A stretch of DNA of 64,000 nt from JANLYC01 sp963750495 (GTDB lineage: Bacteria > Actinomycetota > Actinomycetes > Propionibacteriales > Nocardioidaceae), in contig CAVVQV010000008.1 in NCBI GenBank assembly GCA_963750495.1, positions 248,001 to 312,000 on the forward strand. Direction: 5' to 3'. The number at the start of each line of letters is the position of its first letter. Within the stretch, counting starts at the first letter, position 1. Under the pieces are notes generated by a model. It worked only from the letters and a program-made list of their open reading frames with translations, was not told where the DNA came from and did not search any database. The position numbers and the translations under genes are program-made. Positions 15,703-27,355 of the stretch are shown piece after piece.

Positions 15703-16148
15703 GGGTGATGGTGGCGGACGTTCCGGCTCCCGAGTGGCTCGACGGTTACTTCGCCTGCGCAGGTCCGGTGCAGGGGACCTACCTCGGCACTCGCGCGCGC
15801 GGTCGGGTGGGCCTGCGGTCCACGCCGCTCACCGACCACGGGCTGGATGCCGGTGGACCGGCGCGGGTGGGTCGTGACCACGAGTCGCTCGTCGTCGTGC
15901 GTACCGGGACGCGTTGCTTCCGAATCCCGGCGCAACAGCTGATCGGAGCACGTCACGAACGCGGTGTGGTCGCGAAGTTTCGCGGCCGCGCCGGCCTCGT
16001 CGCCATCGTGTGGCGCCTCGGGAGGTCTCGTGTCGTGACCGACTTCCGGACGGATGTACCCCGAGAAGCCCGCGAGCTGGTGGACAAGGTCCGCGGGGTC
16101 CGCGACGCGACACACCCTCCACACGGGAAGGCAGACCTGGATGACTGA
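15699..16148 (+). CDS. hypothetical pyr-operon protein between pyrC and carA
   Basis: A 149-residue protein with no known function. It overlaps pyrC by four bases (GTGA) and carA by eight, so it is part of the coupled operon. A PH-like, membrane-anchored protein often stands at this place in actinobacterial pyr operons. Here I see beta-rich segments (ESLVVVRTGTRCFRIPAQQLIGARHERG, GLVAIVWRLGRSRVVTDFRT) but no transmembrane helix, so it would be a soluble or peripheral version. The assignment to that family rests mostly on position. Confidence 0.75.
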   Translation: MRVMVADVPAPEWLDGYFACAGPVQGTYLGTRARGRVGLRSTPLTDHGLDAGGPARVGRDHESLVVVRTGTRCFRIPAQQLIGARHERGVVAKFRGRAGLVAIVWRLGRSRVVTDFRTDVPREARELVDKVRGVRDATHPPHGKADLDD

Positions 16149-17369
16149 CGCGATGCTCGTGCTCGAGGACGGGCGGACGTTTCGCGGCGCGGCATACGGC
16201 GCGGTGGGGGAGACGATCGGGGAGGCGGTCTTCTCCACCGGGATGACGGGCTATCAGGAGACGCTGACCGACCCGTCGTACCACCGGCAGGTCGTCGTCA
16301 TGACCAGCCCGCACGTCGGCAACACCGGGTTCAACGACGAGGACGGCGAGTCCGGACGCATCTGGGTCGCCGGGTATGTCGTGCGCGACCCGGCACGCCG
16401 GCCGAGCTCGTGGAGGTCCCGCCGCAGCCTCGACGACGAGCTGGTCGCGCAGGGAGTGGTCGGTATCAGCGGCATAGACACCCGAGCCCTGACCCGTCAC
16501 CTGCGTGAACGCGGCGCCATGCGGGTGGGAATCTCATCCACCGGGAGCAGTGCGGACGATCTGCTCGCCCAGGTGCGCGCGGCCCCGCAGATGTCCGGCG
16601 CCGCGCTGGCAGCCGAGGTCTCGACAGCCGAGCCGTACACCGTGCCGGCCCTCGGACAACGGCTGTTCCGCGTCGCGGCCGTCGACCTCGGCATCAAGAC
16701 CACGACCCCGCGCCGGATGGCCGAGCGGGGGATCGAGGTCGTGGTGTTGCCCGCGACCGCCACCCTCGACGACGTGCTGGCGGCCGAGCCGGACGGGGTG
16801 TTCTTCTCCAACGGCCCCGGCGACCCGGCAACGGCCGACCACGAGGTCGAGGTGCTCCGCGGCCTGCTCGAGCGCGGCATCCCCTACTTCGGGATCTGCT
16901 TCGGCAACCAGCTGTTCGGGCGCGCGCTCGGTTTCGACACCTACAAGCTCACCTACGGCCACCGCGGCATCAACCAGCCGGTCATGGACCGCACCACCGG
17001 GAAGGTCGAGGTGACCGCACACAACCACGGCTTCGCCGTCGCAGCGCCGCTGTCGGGCAGCACCCCGACGCCGTACGGACAGGCCACCGTCAGCCACGTC
17101 TGCCTCAACGACGACGTGGTCGAAGGTCTGGCGCTGACCGACGAGGACGGCGTGCTGACGGCGTTCAGCGTGCAGTACCACCCGGAGGCGGCCGCCGGGC
17201 CACACGATGCCGGCTACCTCTTCGACCGCTTCGTGGAGCTCATGGACGGTCCGCAGCGGCGAAGCCGCGGGATGGATGGTCCGCAGCGGCGAAGCCGCGG
17301 GGACCGGCTCAACAAACCAGGTGCAGCCACCACGGAGCACTCAGCCATCACCGAGGGAGGCAACGACTG

Positions 17370-17370
<1 letters not shown>
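16141..17370 (+). CDS. carA: carbamoyl phosphate synthase small (glutaminase) subunit, with duplicated C-terminal insert
   Basis: CarA hydrolyses glutamine and passes ammonia to CarB. The 409-residue protein has the CPSase small-chain domain followed by a class I glutamine amidotransferase: nucleophile C253 in FGICFGNQLFGRA, GHRGINQPV, HNHGFAV, and H347/E349 in QYHPEA. The ATG at 16141 gives MTDAMLVLEDGRTF, the normal N-terminus, and overlaps the previous gene by eight bases. The enzyme domain should end near residue 367 (FVELMDG). The tail instead contains two exact ten-residue copies, MDGPQRRSRG (368-377 and 378-387), encoded by a tandem 30-base repeat, and about 20 further residues. The tail is unlikely to touch the active site. 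Confidence 0.95.
17242..17301. repeat. tandem 30-base repeat within carA, containing a palindromic core
   Basis: Units 17242-17271 and 17272-17301 differ at one base and are in frame, each encoding MDGPQRRSRG. Each contains CAGCGGCGAAGCCGCGGG, the reverse complement of the hairpin core at the nusB/bldD terminator. Confidence 0.9.
17271..17319 (-). repeat. copy B of the 49-base palindromic element, inside carA
   Basis: On the minus strand this aligns with 11966-12014 over its full 49 bases, at about 39 identities, with compensatory changes in the stem. It lies at the extreme 3-prime end of the carA reading frame and appears to have extended the protein. Confidence 0.7.
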
Positions 17371-20716
<3,346 letters not shown>

Positions 20717-20720
<4 letters not shown>

Positions 20721-21616
20721 CCCCCACGGACAGCACCTTCGCCCCGCTGAGCACCGAGCGGCGGCCGCTCCAGGTCGTGGGTGAGGTGTTCGCCAACAAG
20801 CGGGTCGGGGACTACTTCCACCTGACGGTGGTCGCCGACGGCATCGCCGAGCAGAGCCGGCCCGGCAACTTCGTCGCCCTCGCCGTCGGTGGTGACACGT
20901 CGGCGCACCTGCTCCGTCGCTGCTTCTCGATCTACCGCGCCCGGCCCGCCGGCATCTACGGCGGGACCGTCGAGATCGTGTTCGCGGCCGGCGGGGCCGG
21001 CACCGCATGGCTCTCCCGGCTGCAACCCCACGACGCTGTCGATGTCGTCGGCCCACTCGGTCGCCCGTTCGCCCTGCCGCAGGAACCGGTGGCCTGTGCG
21101 CTGGTGGGCGGCGGCTACGGATCGGCCCCGTTGTTCGGTCTGGCCGAGCGGTTGCGCGAGCGCAAGTGCGCGGTCCACATGGTGCTCGGAGCGGCCACGG
21201 AGACCCGGCTGTTCGGCACGCTCGAGGCCAGGCGCGCTGCGCAGTCGGTCACCGTCACGACCGTGGACGGTTCGGTCGGGATCAAAGGGCTCGTGACGGA
21301 CGCACTACCCGGCCTCATCACCCGGAACAAGATCGAGGTCGTCTACTCGTGCGGTCCGATGGGCATGCTCAAGGCGGTCACCGACGTCGCCGTCGAGCTC
21401 GGCGCCTGGAGCCAGACTGCCGTCGAGGAGTCGATGGCGTGCGGGATCGGCGTCTGCATGACCTGTGTCCTGCCGGTCGAAGGTGACAACGGCGTGGTCA
21501 AGATGGTGCGGTCGTGCGTCGAGGGGCCAGTCTTCGCGGGTGACAAGGTGCAGTGGGACGCGGTCGGGACGATCCCGCCGGGCACGTTCGGAGCACCGTC
21601 CCGAGGTGGTCACTGA
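20717..21616 (+). CDS. pyrK: dihydroorotate dehydrogenase electron-transfer subunit
   Basis: PyrK carries FAD and a 2Fe-2S cluster and passes electrons from class 1B PyrD to NAD. The 299-residue protein has the FAD motif RRCFSIYR (67-74), the NAD-binding region ALVGGGYGSAPLFGLAERL and SCGPMGMLKAV, and the cluster cysteines C242, C247, C250 and C267 (ACGIGVCMTC and SC). The GTG at 20717 overlaps the carB stop by four bases; the longer upstream frame is a carB shadow. Its end overlaps pyrD (TGATG). Confidence 0.95.
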
Positions 21617-22635
21617 TGCCTGACGTGCACCCGGTGGACCCGGCCGACGTCGACCTTTCGACCGTGCTGGCAGACGCCCACCTCGTCAACCCGGTGATGA
21701 CCGCAAGCGGCTGCGCCGGAGCCGGCCGGGAGCTGCAGCAGTTCTTCGACGTGCGCGACCTGGGGGCGGTCGTGACCAAGTCCATCATGCGCGATCCGCG
21801 CTCGGGGCGGCCGACGCCGCGGATGGCCGAGACGCCGTCCGGCATGCTCAACTCCATCGGTCTGCAGGGTCCCGGCATCGACTCCTTCCTGGCTCGGGAC
21901 CTGCCGTGGCTGATCCAGCAGGACGCCCGGCCGATCGTCTCCATCGCCGGTTCGTCGCTCGCGGAGTACGCCGAGCTGGCCCGTCGTGTCGGGCACACGC
22001 CCGGGGTCGCGGCGATCGAGGTCAACATCTCGTGTCCCAACGTCGAGAACCGGGGTCTGGTCTTCGCCTGCGACCCGGTGCAAGCGGCTCGGGTGATCTC
22101 CGTCGTACGGCGTGACACTCCGCGCGGTGTGCCCGTCCTGGCCAAGCTGTCCCCGGACGTCACGAGCATCGTCGAGATCGCCGAGTCGGTCGTCGATGCG
22201 GGCGCCGATGGTCTGGTCCTGATCAACACGCTGCTCGGCCTGCGCGTCGACCTCGACACGATGCGGCCGCAGCTCGGCGGTGTCACGGGCGGGCTGTCCG
22301 GCCCCGCTATCCGTCCGGTCGCGGTCCGTGCGGTCTGGCAGGTGGCAGCGGCCTTGCCCGGTGTCCCGATCGTCGGCGTCGGCGGGGTCCGCACCGGCGC
22401 CGACGCTTTGGAGTTCCTCGCAGCCGGCGCGTGCGCGGTTCAGGTCGGCACCGTCATCTTCAACGACCCGCACGCGCCCATCCGCGTGGTCCGTGAGCTG
22501 CGCGAAGAGCTGGCCCGCCGTGGCATCGGCAAGGTGGGTGAGGCGATCGGACTCGCGCACCGCCCCGATGCCGCCACGGCGGTGACCGACCTGTCCGACG
22601 TGGGTGGATCCCACGAGACCTCCCAGGAAGGCTGA
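21616..22635 (+). CDS. pyrD: dihydroorotate dehydrogenase, class 1B catalytic subunit
   Basis: PyrD oxidises dihydroorotate to orotate with FMN. The 339-residue protein has the catalytic base Cys in EVNISCPNVENRG (C140), diagnostic of class 1 rather than the quinone-dependent class 2 with Ser. It also has the flavin Lys in VVTKSI (K55), GVGGVRTGADALEFLAAGA and VQVGTVIF. The neighbouring PyrK makes it class 1B, NAD-linked. It has a one-base overlap with pyrK and a two-base gap to pyrF. Confidence 0.96.
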   Translation: MPDVHPVDPADVDLSTVLADAHLVNPVMTASGCAGAGRELQQFFDVRDLGAVVTKSIMRDPRSGRPTPRMAETPSGMLNSIGLQGPGIDSFLARDLPWLIQQDARPIVSIAGSSLAEYAELARRVGHTPGVAAIEVNISCPNVENRGLVFACDPVQAARVISVVRRDTPRGVPVLAKLSPDVTSIVEIAESVVDAGADGLVLINTLLGLRVDLDTMRPQLGGVTGGLSGPAIRPVAVRAVWQVAAALPGVPIVGVGGVRTGADALEFLAAGACAVQVGTVIFNDPHAPIRVVRELREELARRGIGKVGEAIGLAHRPDAATAVTDLSDVGGSHETSQEG

Positions 22636-22637
22636 GC

Positions 22638-23465
22638 ATGCAACGCTTCGGTGCGCGGCTGCGCCAGGCCATGGACCGTCGAGGTCCGCTCTGCGTTGGG
22701 ATCGACCCGCACGCGGCCCTGCTGTCAGCGTGGGGGCTCGACGACACCCCGGCCGGGCTGGAGGCCTTCGCGCTCACGTGCGTCGAGGCGTTGGCCTCGG
22801 ACGTGGCGGTGCTCAAGCCGCAGTCGGCGTTCTTCGAGCGGCACGGCGCTGCCGGCATCGGGGTGCTCGAGAAGGCCGTCGCGGCCGCCCGCGATGCCGG
22901 TGCCCTGGTGCTTCTCGACGCGAAGCGCGGTGACATCGGCTCGACGATGCAGGGGTATGCGGAGGCCTACCTCGACCAGTCCTCCCCGATGGCCGTCGAC
23001 GCGATGACGGTGAGCCCCTACCTGGGATTCGGGTCGTTGCGGCCGGTGCTCGACATCGCGCGCACCCACGGCGCCGGCGTCTTCGTGCTGGCGCTGACCT
23101 CCAACCCCGAGGGTCCCGAGGTCCAGCACGCGGCAACGTCCGCCGGCACGGTGGCCGCGACCATGCTCGCGGCGATCGCGAAGGAGAACGTCGGTGCCGA
23201 GCCGATGGGTTCGGTCGGCGCTGTCGTGGCTGCGAACCTGTCGACGTGTGCTGAGGACCTCGCCGTCAACGGACCGCTGCTGGCGCCGGGGTACGGCGCT
23301 CAGGGCGGCGCCCCGGGCGACCTGCACCGGATCTTTTCCGGCGTCGAGGGTGCGGTCCTGCCCAGCACGTCGCGCGAGGTGCTCGAGGCGGGGCCCTCCG
23401 CCAAGGCGCTGCGCGAGGCCGCGCGGAGGTCGATCGACGCCGTCCGTGCGGCGCTGGGCAGCTGA
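22638..23465 (+). CDS. pyrF: orotidine 5-phosphate decarboxylase (subfamily 2)
   Basis: PyrF decarboxylates OMP to UMP. The 275-residue protein belongs to the longer subfamily 2: CVGIDPHAALL near the N-terminus, the catalytic D94-x-K96-x-x-D99 in LLDAKRGDIGSTM, SPYLGFGS and LAPGYGAQGG (phosphate loop region). It is the last gene of the operon; no strong terminator follows, only a weak stem (23477-23482 with 23498-23503). Confidence 0.96.
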   Translation: MQRFGARLRQAMDRRGPLCVGIDPHAALLSAWGLDDTPAGLEAFALTCVEALASDVAVLKPQSAFFERHGAAGIGVLEKAVAAARDAGALVLLDAKRGDIGSTMQGYAEAYLDQSSPMAVDAMTVSPYLGFGSLRPVLDIARTHGAGVFVLALTSNPEGPEVQHAATSAGTVAATMLAAIAKENVGAEPMGSVGAVVAANLSTCAEDLAVNGPLLAPGYGAQGGAPGDLHRIFSGVEGAVLPSTSREVLEAGPSAKALREAARRSIDAVRAALGS

Positions 23466-23563
23466 AGTTCCTGAGCCGCGTGACCGGGCTCCGCGGCCAC
23501 GCGCAGCTGCTAGGTCATCGGGCGACCGGGGTCTCCGCATGAGAGGGTGACGTGCGCAACGAC

Positions 23564-23582
23564 GAGGCGACGGGTTCGCCTC
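23564..23582 (+). other. small hairpin just upstream of the lipoprotein ribosome binding site
   Basis: GAGGCGA (23564-23570) pairs with TCGCCTC (23576-23582) around a five-base loop. It lies immediately before GGAGGAG at 23587-23593. It could modulate initiation or be a weak terminator for readthrough from pyrF; I see no further evidence. Confidence 0.35.
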
Positions 23583-23597
23583 CCCTGGAGGAGAGCG

Positions 23598-23948
23598 ATG
23601 GCCAAGCGTCTGGCAGCGGCTGGTGCGGCGGCGGCCCTGAGCGTGACCCTCCTCGGTGGTTGCGGAGGTGGCGGCGGCGACGGCAGCGACTACTGCAACC
23701 GGGTCCTGGACGGCATCAAGAACAAGTCACTGGAAGCGCTCGACCCCAACGATCCGAAGAATCTGCCGGCCTTCGTCGACGAGGCGAAGAAGCTGAAGGC
23801 CGACGCGCCGGCTGACCTGAAGGACGACTACACCGAGGTCGTCAAGGCACTCCGGGATCCGGCGAATGCGTCGGCCAAGGTCAGCGCGGCGATCGACAAC
23901 ATCCAGAAGTACGACGAGAACACCTGCGACGTCACCTACGCCAACTGA
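23598..23948 (+). CDS. small putative lipoprotein
   Basis: A 116-residue protein with a short basic N-terminus, a hydrophobic stretch (LAAAGAAAALSVTLLGGC) and a lipobox whose Cys is C22, followed by a glycine linker. The mature part is helical and charged, with DYCNRVLDGIKNKSLEAL, LKADAPADLKDDY and a final NTCDVTYAN; C33 and C110 could form a disulphide. The ATG at 23598 is set by GGAGGAG upstream. I do not recognise the family. It resembles the next gene product in having an N-terminal anchor followed by a YC...C pattern. Confidence 0.85.
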   Translation: MAKRLAAAGAAAALSVTLLGGCGGGGGDGSDYCNRVLDGIKNKSLEALDPNDPKNLPAFVDEAKKLKADAPADLKDDYTEVVKALRDPANASAKVSAAIDNIQKYDENTCDVTYAN

Positions 23949-23977
23949 ACGCCCCGTCCGCTGCTGCCTGGCCCTCC

Positions 23978-24067
23978 GCGTTTGCCTAGTTCACAAGCCA
24001 GGTGGCTGGTGAACTAGGCAGATTCGCGTAGTGAACAGGGCGCCTGGCTTGTTCACATGGCAAACGC
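23978..24067. repeat. 90-base imperfect palindrome with nested 12-base inverted repeat
   Basis: The 25-base arms 23978-24002 and 24043-24067 pair over GCGTTTGCC and ACAAGCCAGG, with a mismatched six-base block between. Inside, TGCCTAGTTCAC (23983-23994) pairs perfectly with GTGAACTAGGCA (24009-24020), so two alternative folds compete. The hexamer GTTCAC or its complement occurs four times. It lies between two genes of the same direction and could be a terminator, an operator or a dispersed repeat. Confidence 0.8.
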
Positions 24068-24130
24068 CAGCGCGTGCGGCAGACTGCACAGGACGGCCCG
24101 TCGAGGCCGAGGCTGATGAGGGGAGTGCGT

Positions 24131-24607
24131 ATGTCGGATGAAGGCCAGCGGCCCTGGGAGCAGGAGCCCACGCCGTCCTATCCCCGTCAACAGCTGTTGC
24201 CGCAGGAGATCAAGCCCGGCCGGAACCGCCGTCCGCTCGCGATCGGGTTGGTTGTCGTCCTTGCACTCGTGGTGGGTGGCGGTGTCGCCTACCTGCTGCT
24301 TCGCGACGACGGTGAAGCCTCGCGACAGGCCTACTGCAGCTCCCTGCGCGACCTGACCCATGGCGGTGACATCATGGCGGCCGTCGAGGGCGCGAACGCG
24401 AAGACCCTCGACCATCTCGACGAGGTGCAGCAGCTGGCACCCGGTGCGGTCGCCGACGACTGGTCGACCCTGATGGGGATCGCGTATGACGCCCGAGGTG
24501 GTTCTCCCGACATGGCGCAGGCCCTGACTGCCTTCAACGCGTTGAAGGTGATCGCCACCGATGCCAAGCAGAACTGCGAGCTCGATCTCGGCCTTCCGTT
24601 GATCTAG
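24131..24607 (+). CDS. small membrane-anchored hypothetical protein
   Basis: A 158-residue protein. A polar, Pro/Gln-rich cytoplasmic N-terminus of about 35 residues leads to one membrane helix (RRPLAIGLVVVLALVVGGGVAYLLL). The outer domain begins QAYCSSLRDLTHGGD and ends QNCELDLGLPLI; its two cysteines are placed like those of the upstream lipoprotein. The ATG at 24131 has AGGGGAG six bases upstream, which decides it over the earlier starts at 24074 and 24116. No known domain is recognised. Confidence 0.83.
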   Translation: MSDEGQRPWEQEPTPSYPRQQLLPQEIKPGRNRRPLAIGLVVVLALVVGGGVAYLLLRDDGEASRQAYCSSLRDLTHGGDIMAAVEGANAKTLDHLDEVQQLAPGAVADDWSTLMGIAYDARGGSPDMAQALTAFNALKVIATDAKQNCELDLGLPLI

Positions 24608-24725
24608 CAACCATCTCCTGAGGTCACGAATCTGCCGCCGTGTCGAGCCGGTTCCCGGCCATCCGACCACGACGACAACGACGTCGCCCTATTCGTTACT
24701 CTGTCGTCGGCAAATGGGACGGCTT

Positions 24726-24743
24726 CTCCTTGCGAACAAGGGG
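24726..24743 (+). other. leader hairpin upstream of mihF
   Basis: CTCCTTG and CAAGGGG form a stem of about seven pairs, including one G-T wobble, with a CGAA tetraloop, about 75 bases before the mihF start. Function is unknown; it could stabilise or attenuate the mihF mRNA. Confidence 0.4.
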
Positions 24744-24817
24744 GGTTGCCGCGCTACGTTGTCTCAAGCACCGCCCAGGCACCTGGGTGTGACCGTCGAC
24801 CAACTGAGGTGGAAGCT

Positions 24818-25138
24818 GTGGCTGTGCCGGAGTTGAGCGCCGAGCAACGTCGGGCTGCGTTGGAGAAGGCAGCTCTCGTACGTCGGCAGCGAGCCGAGGT
24901 GAAGAACCGCCTCAAGCATTCCGGCGCTTCTCTCACCGATGTCCTGCACAGCGGAGAGCACGACGAGGTCGTGGCCAAGATGAAGGTTCTCGATCTCCTG
25001 CAGGCCGTACCAGGACTCGGGAAGGTGCGGGCCCGCAACCTGATGGAGCGCATCGGCATCTCCGAGTCCCGTCGTGTCCGGGGCCTCGGCGCCAACCAGA
25101 TCGCGGCTCTCGAGCGCGAGTTTGAGCACCGCTCCTGA
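24818..25138 (+). CDS. mihF: actinobacterial integration host factor
   Basis: mIHF is a nucleoid-associated, DNA-bending protein of Actinobacteria, unrelated to the HU/IHF fold. The 106-residue protein has the family sequence LSAEQRRAALEKAALVRRQRAEVKNRLKHSGASLTDVL and the helix-turn-helix-like LLQAVPGLGKVRARNLMERIGISESRRVRGLGANQ. The GTG at 24818 follows GAGGTGG by about five bases and gives the standard length. An upstream open extension (from 24746) is not supported. It precedes gmk and rpoZ as in Mycobacterium and Streptomyces. Confidence 0.95.
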   Translation: MAVPELSAEQRRAALEKAALVRRQRAEVKNRLKHSGASLTDVLHSGEHDEVVAKMKVLDLLQAVPGLGKVRARNLMERIGISESRRVRGLGANQIAALEREFEHRS

Positions 25139-25784
25139 CGCAGCGCCGGGTGCACGTGCGGGCCGACGGCACAGCCGGCTCACCGTGCTGGCCGGACCCA
25201 CGGCCGTGGGCAAGGGCTCCGTGTCGGCCAAGATCAGGTCCGACCACCCTGACGTGTGGATCTCGGTCTCGTGCACGACCCGCAGACCGCGTCCGGGTGA
25301 AGTCGACGGCGTCCACTACCGCTTCGTCGACGACGCGACCTTCGACGCGATGATCGCCGACGGCGAACTTCTCGAGTGGGCGATCGTGCACGGATCGGCC
25401 CGGTACGGCACACCCCGCGGCCCCGTCGAGGAGGCGCTACGTGCTGGTCGCCTCGCGCTCCTCGAGATCGACCTGCAGGGTGCTCGTCAGGTCCGCGAGT
25501 CCATGCCTGAGGCGTTGTTCGTCTTTCTCGCGCCGCCGTCATGGGACGAACTGGTCCGTCGATTGGTCGGGCGAGGCACCGAATCCGACGAAGAACGAGC
25601 CCGACGCCTCGCGACCGCGGTCGAGGAGATCGCGGCCGAGCCGGAGTTCGACGTGACCGTCGTCAACACCGAAGTTCGTGCTGCCGCCGAGGAATTGGTA
25701 TCCTTGATGAGTTCAGAGCTCGACCCGGCTGACTCGACGGATGACCGTCGCGCCGGTTCGCATCTCCACCCAACCACTGAGTGA
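25122..25784 (+). CDS. gmk: guanylate kinase
   Basis: Gmk phosphorylates GMP to GDP. The 220-residue protein has the P-loop LAGPTAVGKGSV, the GMP-binding SVSCTTRRPRPGEVDGVHYRF, LEWAIVHGSARYGTP and LEIDLQGARQV. The start is uncertain: TTG at 25122 gives the usual N-terminus (STAPDAAPGARAGRRHSRLTVLAG) and overlaps mihF by 17 bases. A GTG at 25074 would overlap mihF by 65 bases and is less likely. The C-terminus is slightly extended (DPADSTDDRRAGSHLHPTTE). Confidence 0.93.
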   Translation: MSTAPDAAPGARAGRRHSRLTVLAGPTAVGKGSVSAKIRSDHPDVWISVSCTTRRPRPGEVDGVHYRFVDDATFDAMIADGELLEWAIVHGSARYGTPRGPVEEALRAGRLALLEIDLQGARQVRESMPEALFVFLAPPSWDELVRRLVGRGTESDEERARRLATAVEEIAAEPEFDVTVVNTEVRAAAEELVSLMSSELDPADSTDDRRAGSHLHPTTE

Positions 25785-25794
25785 GGCATCACGC

Positions 25795-26073
25795 GTGTCC
25801 GGCACCCTGCCCGTCGCCGAAGGGATCACCAACCCTCCGATCGACTCCCTGCTCGAAAAGACCGACTCGAAGTACAAGCTCGTGCTGTACTCCGCGAAGC
25901 GTGCGCGCCAGATCAACGCCTACTACTCACAGCTCGGTGAAGGCCTGTTGGAGTACGTCGGCCCGCTCGTCGACACCCACGTCCAGGAGAAGCCGCTGTC
26001 GATCGCGCTGCGCGAGATCAACGCCGACCTCCTGACCTGTGAGGACATCGAGCCGGAGCCCGAGCAGGCCTAG
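25795..26073 (+). CDS. rpoZ: RNA polymerase omega subunit
   Basis: Omega supports assembly and stability of RNA polymerase by binding beta-prime. The 92-residue protein contains GITNPPIDSLLEKTDSKYKLVLYSAKRARQINAYYSQL, the actinobacterial omega signature, and EKPLSIALREINADLL. The GTG at 25795 follows GAGG by nine bases. gmk-rpoZ-coaBC is the conserved order. Confidence 0.96.
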   Translation: MSGTLPVAEGITNPPIDSLLEKTDSKYKLVLYSAKRARQINAYYSQLGEGLLEYVGPLVDTHVQEKPLSIALREINADLLTCEDIEPEPEQA

Positions 26074-26100
26074 CGCCTGCACAGGTCCGCTCGAGCAGAC

Positions 26101-27354
26101 ATGAGCACCAGCCGCCCTCGCGTCGTTCTTGGCGTGAGTGGCGGCATTGCTGCGTACAAGGCCTGTGAGCTGCTCCGTCGCTTCACCGAGTCCGGGCACG
26201 ACGTGACCGTCGTCCCGACGGAGTCGGCCCTGAAGTTCGTCGGGGCTGCCACCTGGGAGGCACTGTCCGGACACCCGGTCGCGACTGGCGTGTTCTCCCA
26301 GATCGACACGGTGCAGCACGTGCGCCTCGGCCAGAGTGCCGACCTCGTGGTCGTCGCGCCGGCGACCGCCGACCTGATGGCCAGAGCCGTGCACGGTCGC
26401 GCCGACGACCTGCTCGCGGCGACGCTGCTGACGGCGCGTTGCCCCGTCGTGATCGCACCGGCCATGCACACCGAGATGTGGGAGCACCCGGCGACCCGGG
26501 CCAACGTCGACACCCTTCGTGAGCGGGGTGTCCTCGTGATCGACCCTGCATATGGGCGACTGACCGGCTCGGACACGGGGCCGGGGCGGCTTCCCGAGCC
26601 GAACGAGATCTTCGAGGTCGCCGTCGAGGTACTCCGCCGCGGGCAGCACGGCCTCGGTCAGGACCTGCGCGGCCGCAAAGTCGTCGTCAGCGCCGGGGGA
26701 ACCCGGGAATACCTCGATCCGGTGCGCTATTTCGGCAACCGCAGCTCCGGCAAGCAGGGGTACGCCCTGGCGCGGGCCGCGGTGGCGCGGGGCGCTGACG
26801 TCACCGTGGTCGCCGCAAACGTGGATCTTCCGGACCCGGCCGGGGTCAAGGTCGTACCGGTCGTCTCCGCCCGCGACCTCCAGGAAGCTGTCCTGACGGC
26901 TGCTGCCGACGCCGACGTGGTGGTGATGGCCGCCGCACCCGCCGACTTCCGTCCGGCCGACCCCGTCGGGCACAAGATCAAGAAGCAGCCCGGGGGAGCG
27001 GTGCCCGACCTGGCCCTGGTCGAGAACCCTGACATCCTGGCCGACCTGGTCGCCCGTCGCGTCACCGGCACGACACCGGTGCTGGTGGGCTTCGCGGCCG
27101 AGACCGGCGACCGCGACGGCTCGGCCCTCGACCACGCGCGGGCCAAGCTTTCGCGCAAGGGCTGCGACCTGCTGGTTCTCAACGACGTCAGCGACGGTGC
27201 CGTCTTCGGGCAGGAGCACAACCAGGCGGTGATCCTGGGAGCGGACGGGACCGAGCGGAGCGTCCCACGCGGCTCCAAGATCGCGCTCGCCCATGTCGTC
27301 TGGGATTTCGTCACCCAGTGGCACGCAGAATCCCGGCCACCTGGCACGGCGTAA
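26101..27354 (+). CDS. coaBC: bifunctional phosphopantothenoylcysteine decarboxylase / phosphopantothenate-cysteine ligase
   Basis: CoaBC carries out two steps of coenzyme A synthesis. The N-terminal CoaC flavoprotein domain (about 1-190) has GVSGGIAAYKACELLRR, the FMN/substrate loop VVAPATADLMARAVHG and PAMHTEMWEHPATRANV. The C-terminal CoaB ligase (about 195-410) has VVVSAGGTREYLDPVRYFGNRSSGKQGYALA and the CTP-linked region PADFRPADPVGHKIKKQ, then LVGFAAETG and NDVSDGAVFG. The 417-residue length is normal for the fused enzyme. The stop lies two bases before the first stem of the metK leader. Confidence 0.96.
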   Translation: MSTSRPRVVLGVSGGIAAYKACELLRRFTESGHDVTVVPTESALKFVGAATWEALSGHPVATGVFSQIDTVQHVRLGQSADLVVVAPATADLMARAVHGRADDLLAATLLTARCPVVIAPAMHTEMWEHPATRANVDTLRERGVLVIDPAYGRLTGSDTGPGRLPEPNEIFEVAVEVLRRGQHGLGQDLRGRKVVVSAGGTREYLDPVRYFGNRSSGKQGYALARAAVARGADVTVVAANVDLPDPAGVKVVPVVSARDLQEAVLTAAADADVVVMAAAPADFRPADPVGHKIKKQPGGAVPDLALVENPDILADLVARRVTGTTPVLVGFAAETGDRDGSALDHARAKLSRKGCDLLVLNDVSDGAVFGQEHNQAVILGADGTERSVPRGSKIALAHVVWDFVTQWHAESRPPGTA

Positions 27355-27355
27355 G

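Noticed and set aside
17242..17301. CRISPR-like repeat in carA
   Set aside because: Only two direct units without spacers, inside a coding frame; it is a tandem duplication of a palindromic element.
25074..25121. Longer gmk start at GTG 25074
   Set aside because: It would overlap mihF by 65 bases and add residues not seen in the family; TTG 25122 gives the standard N-terminus.
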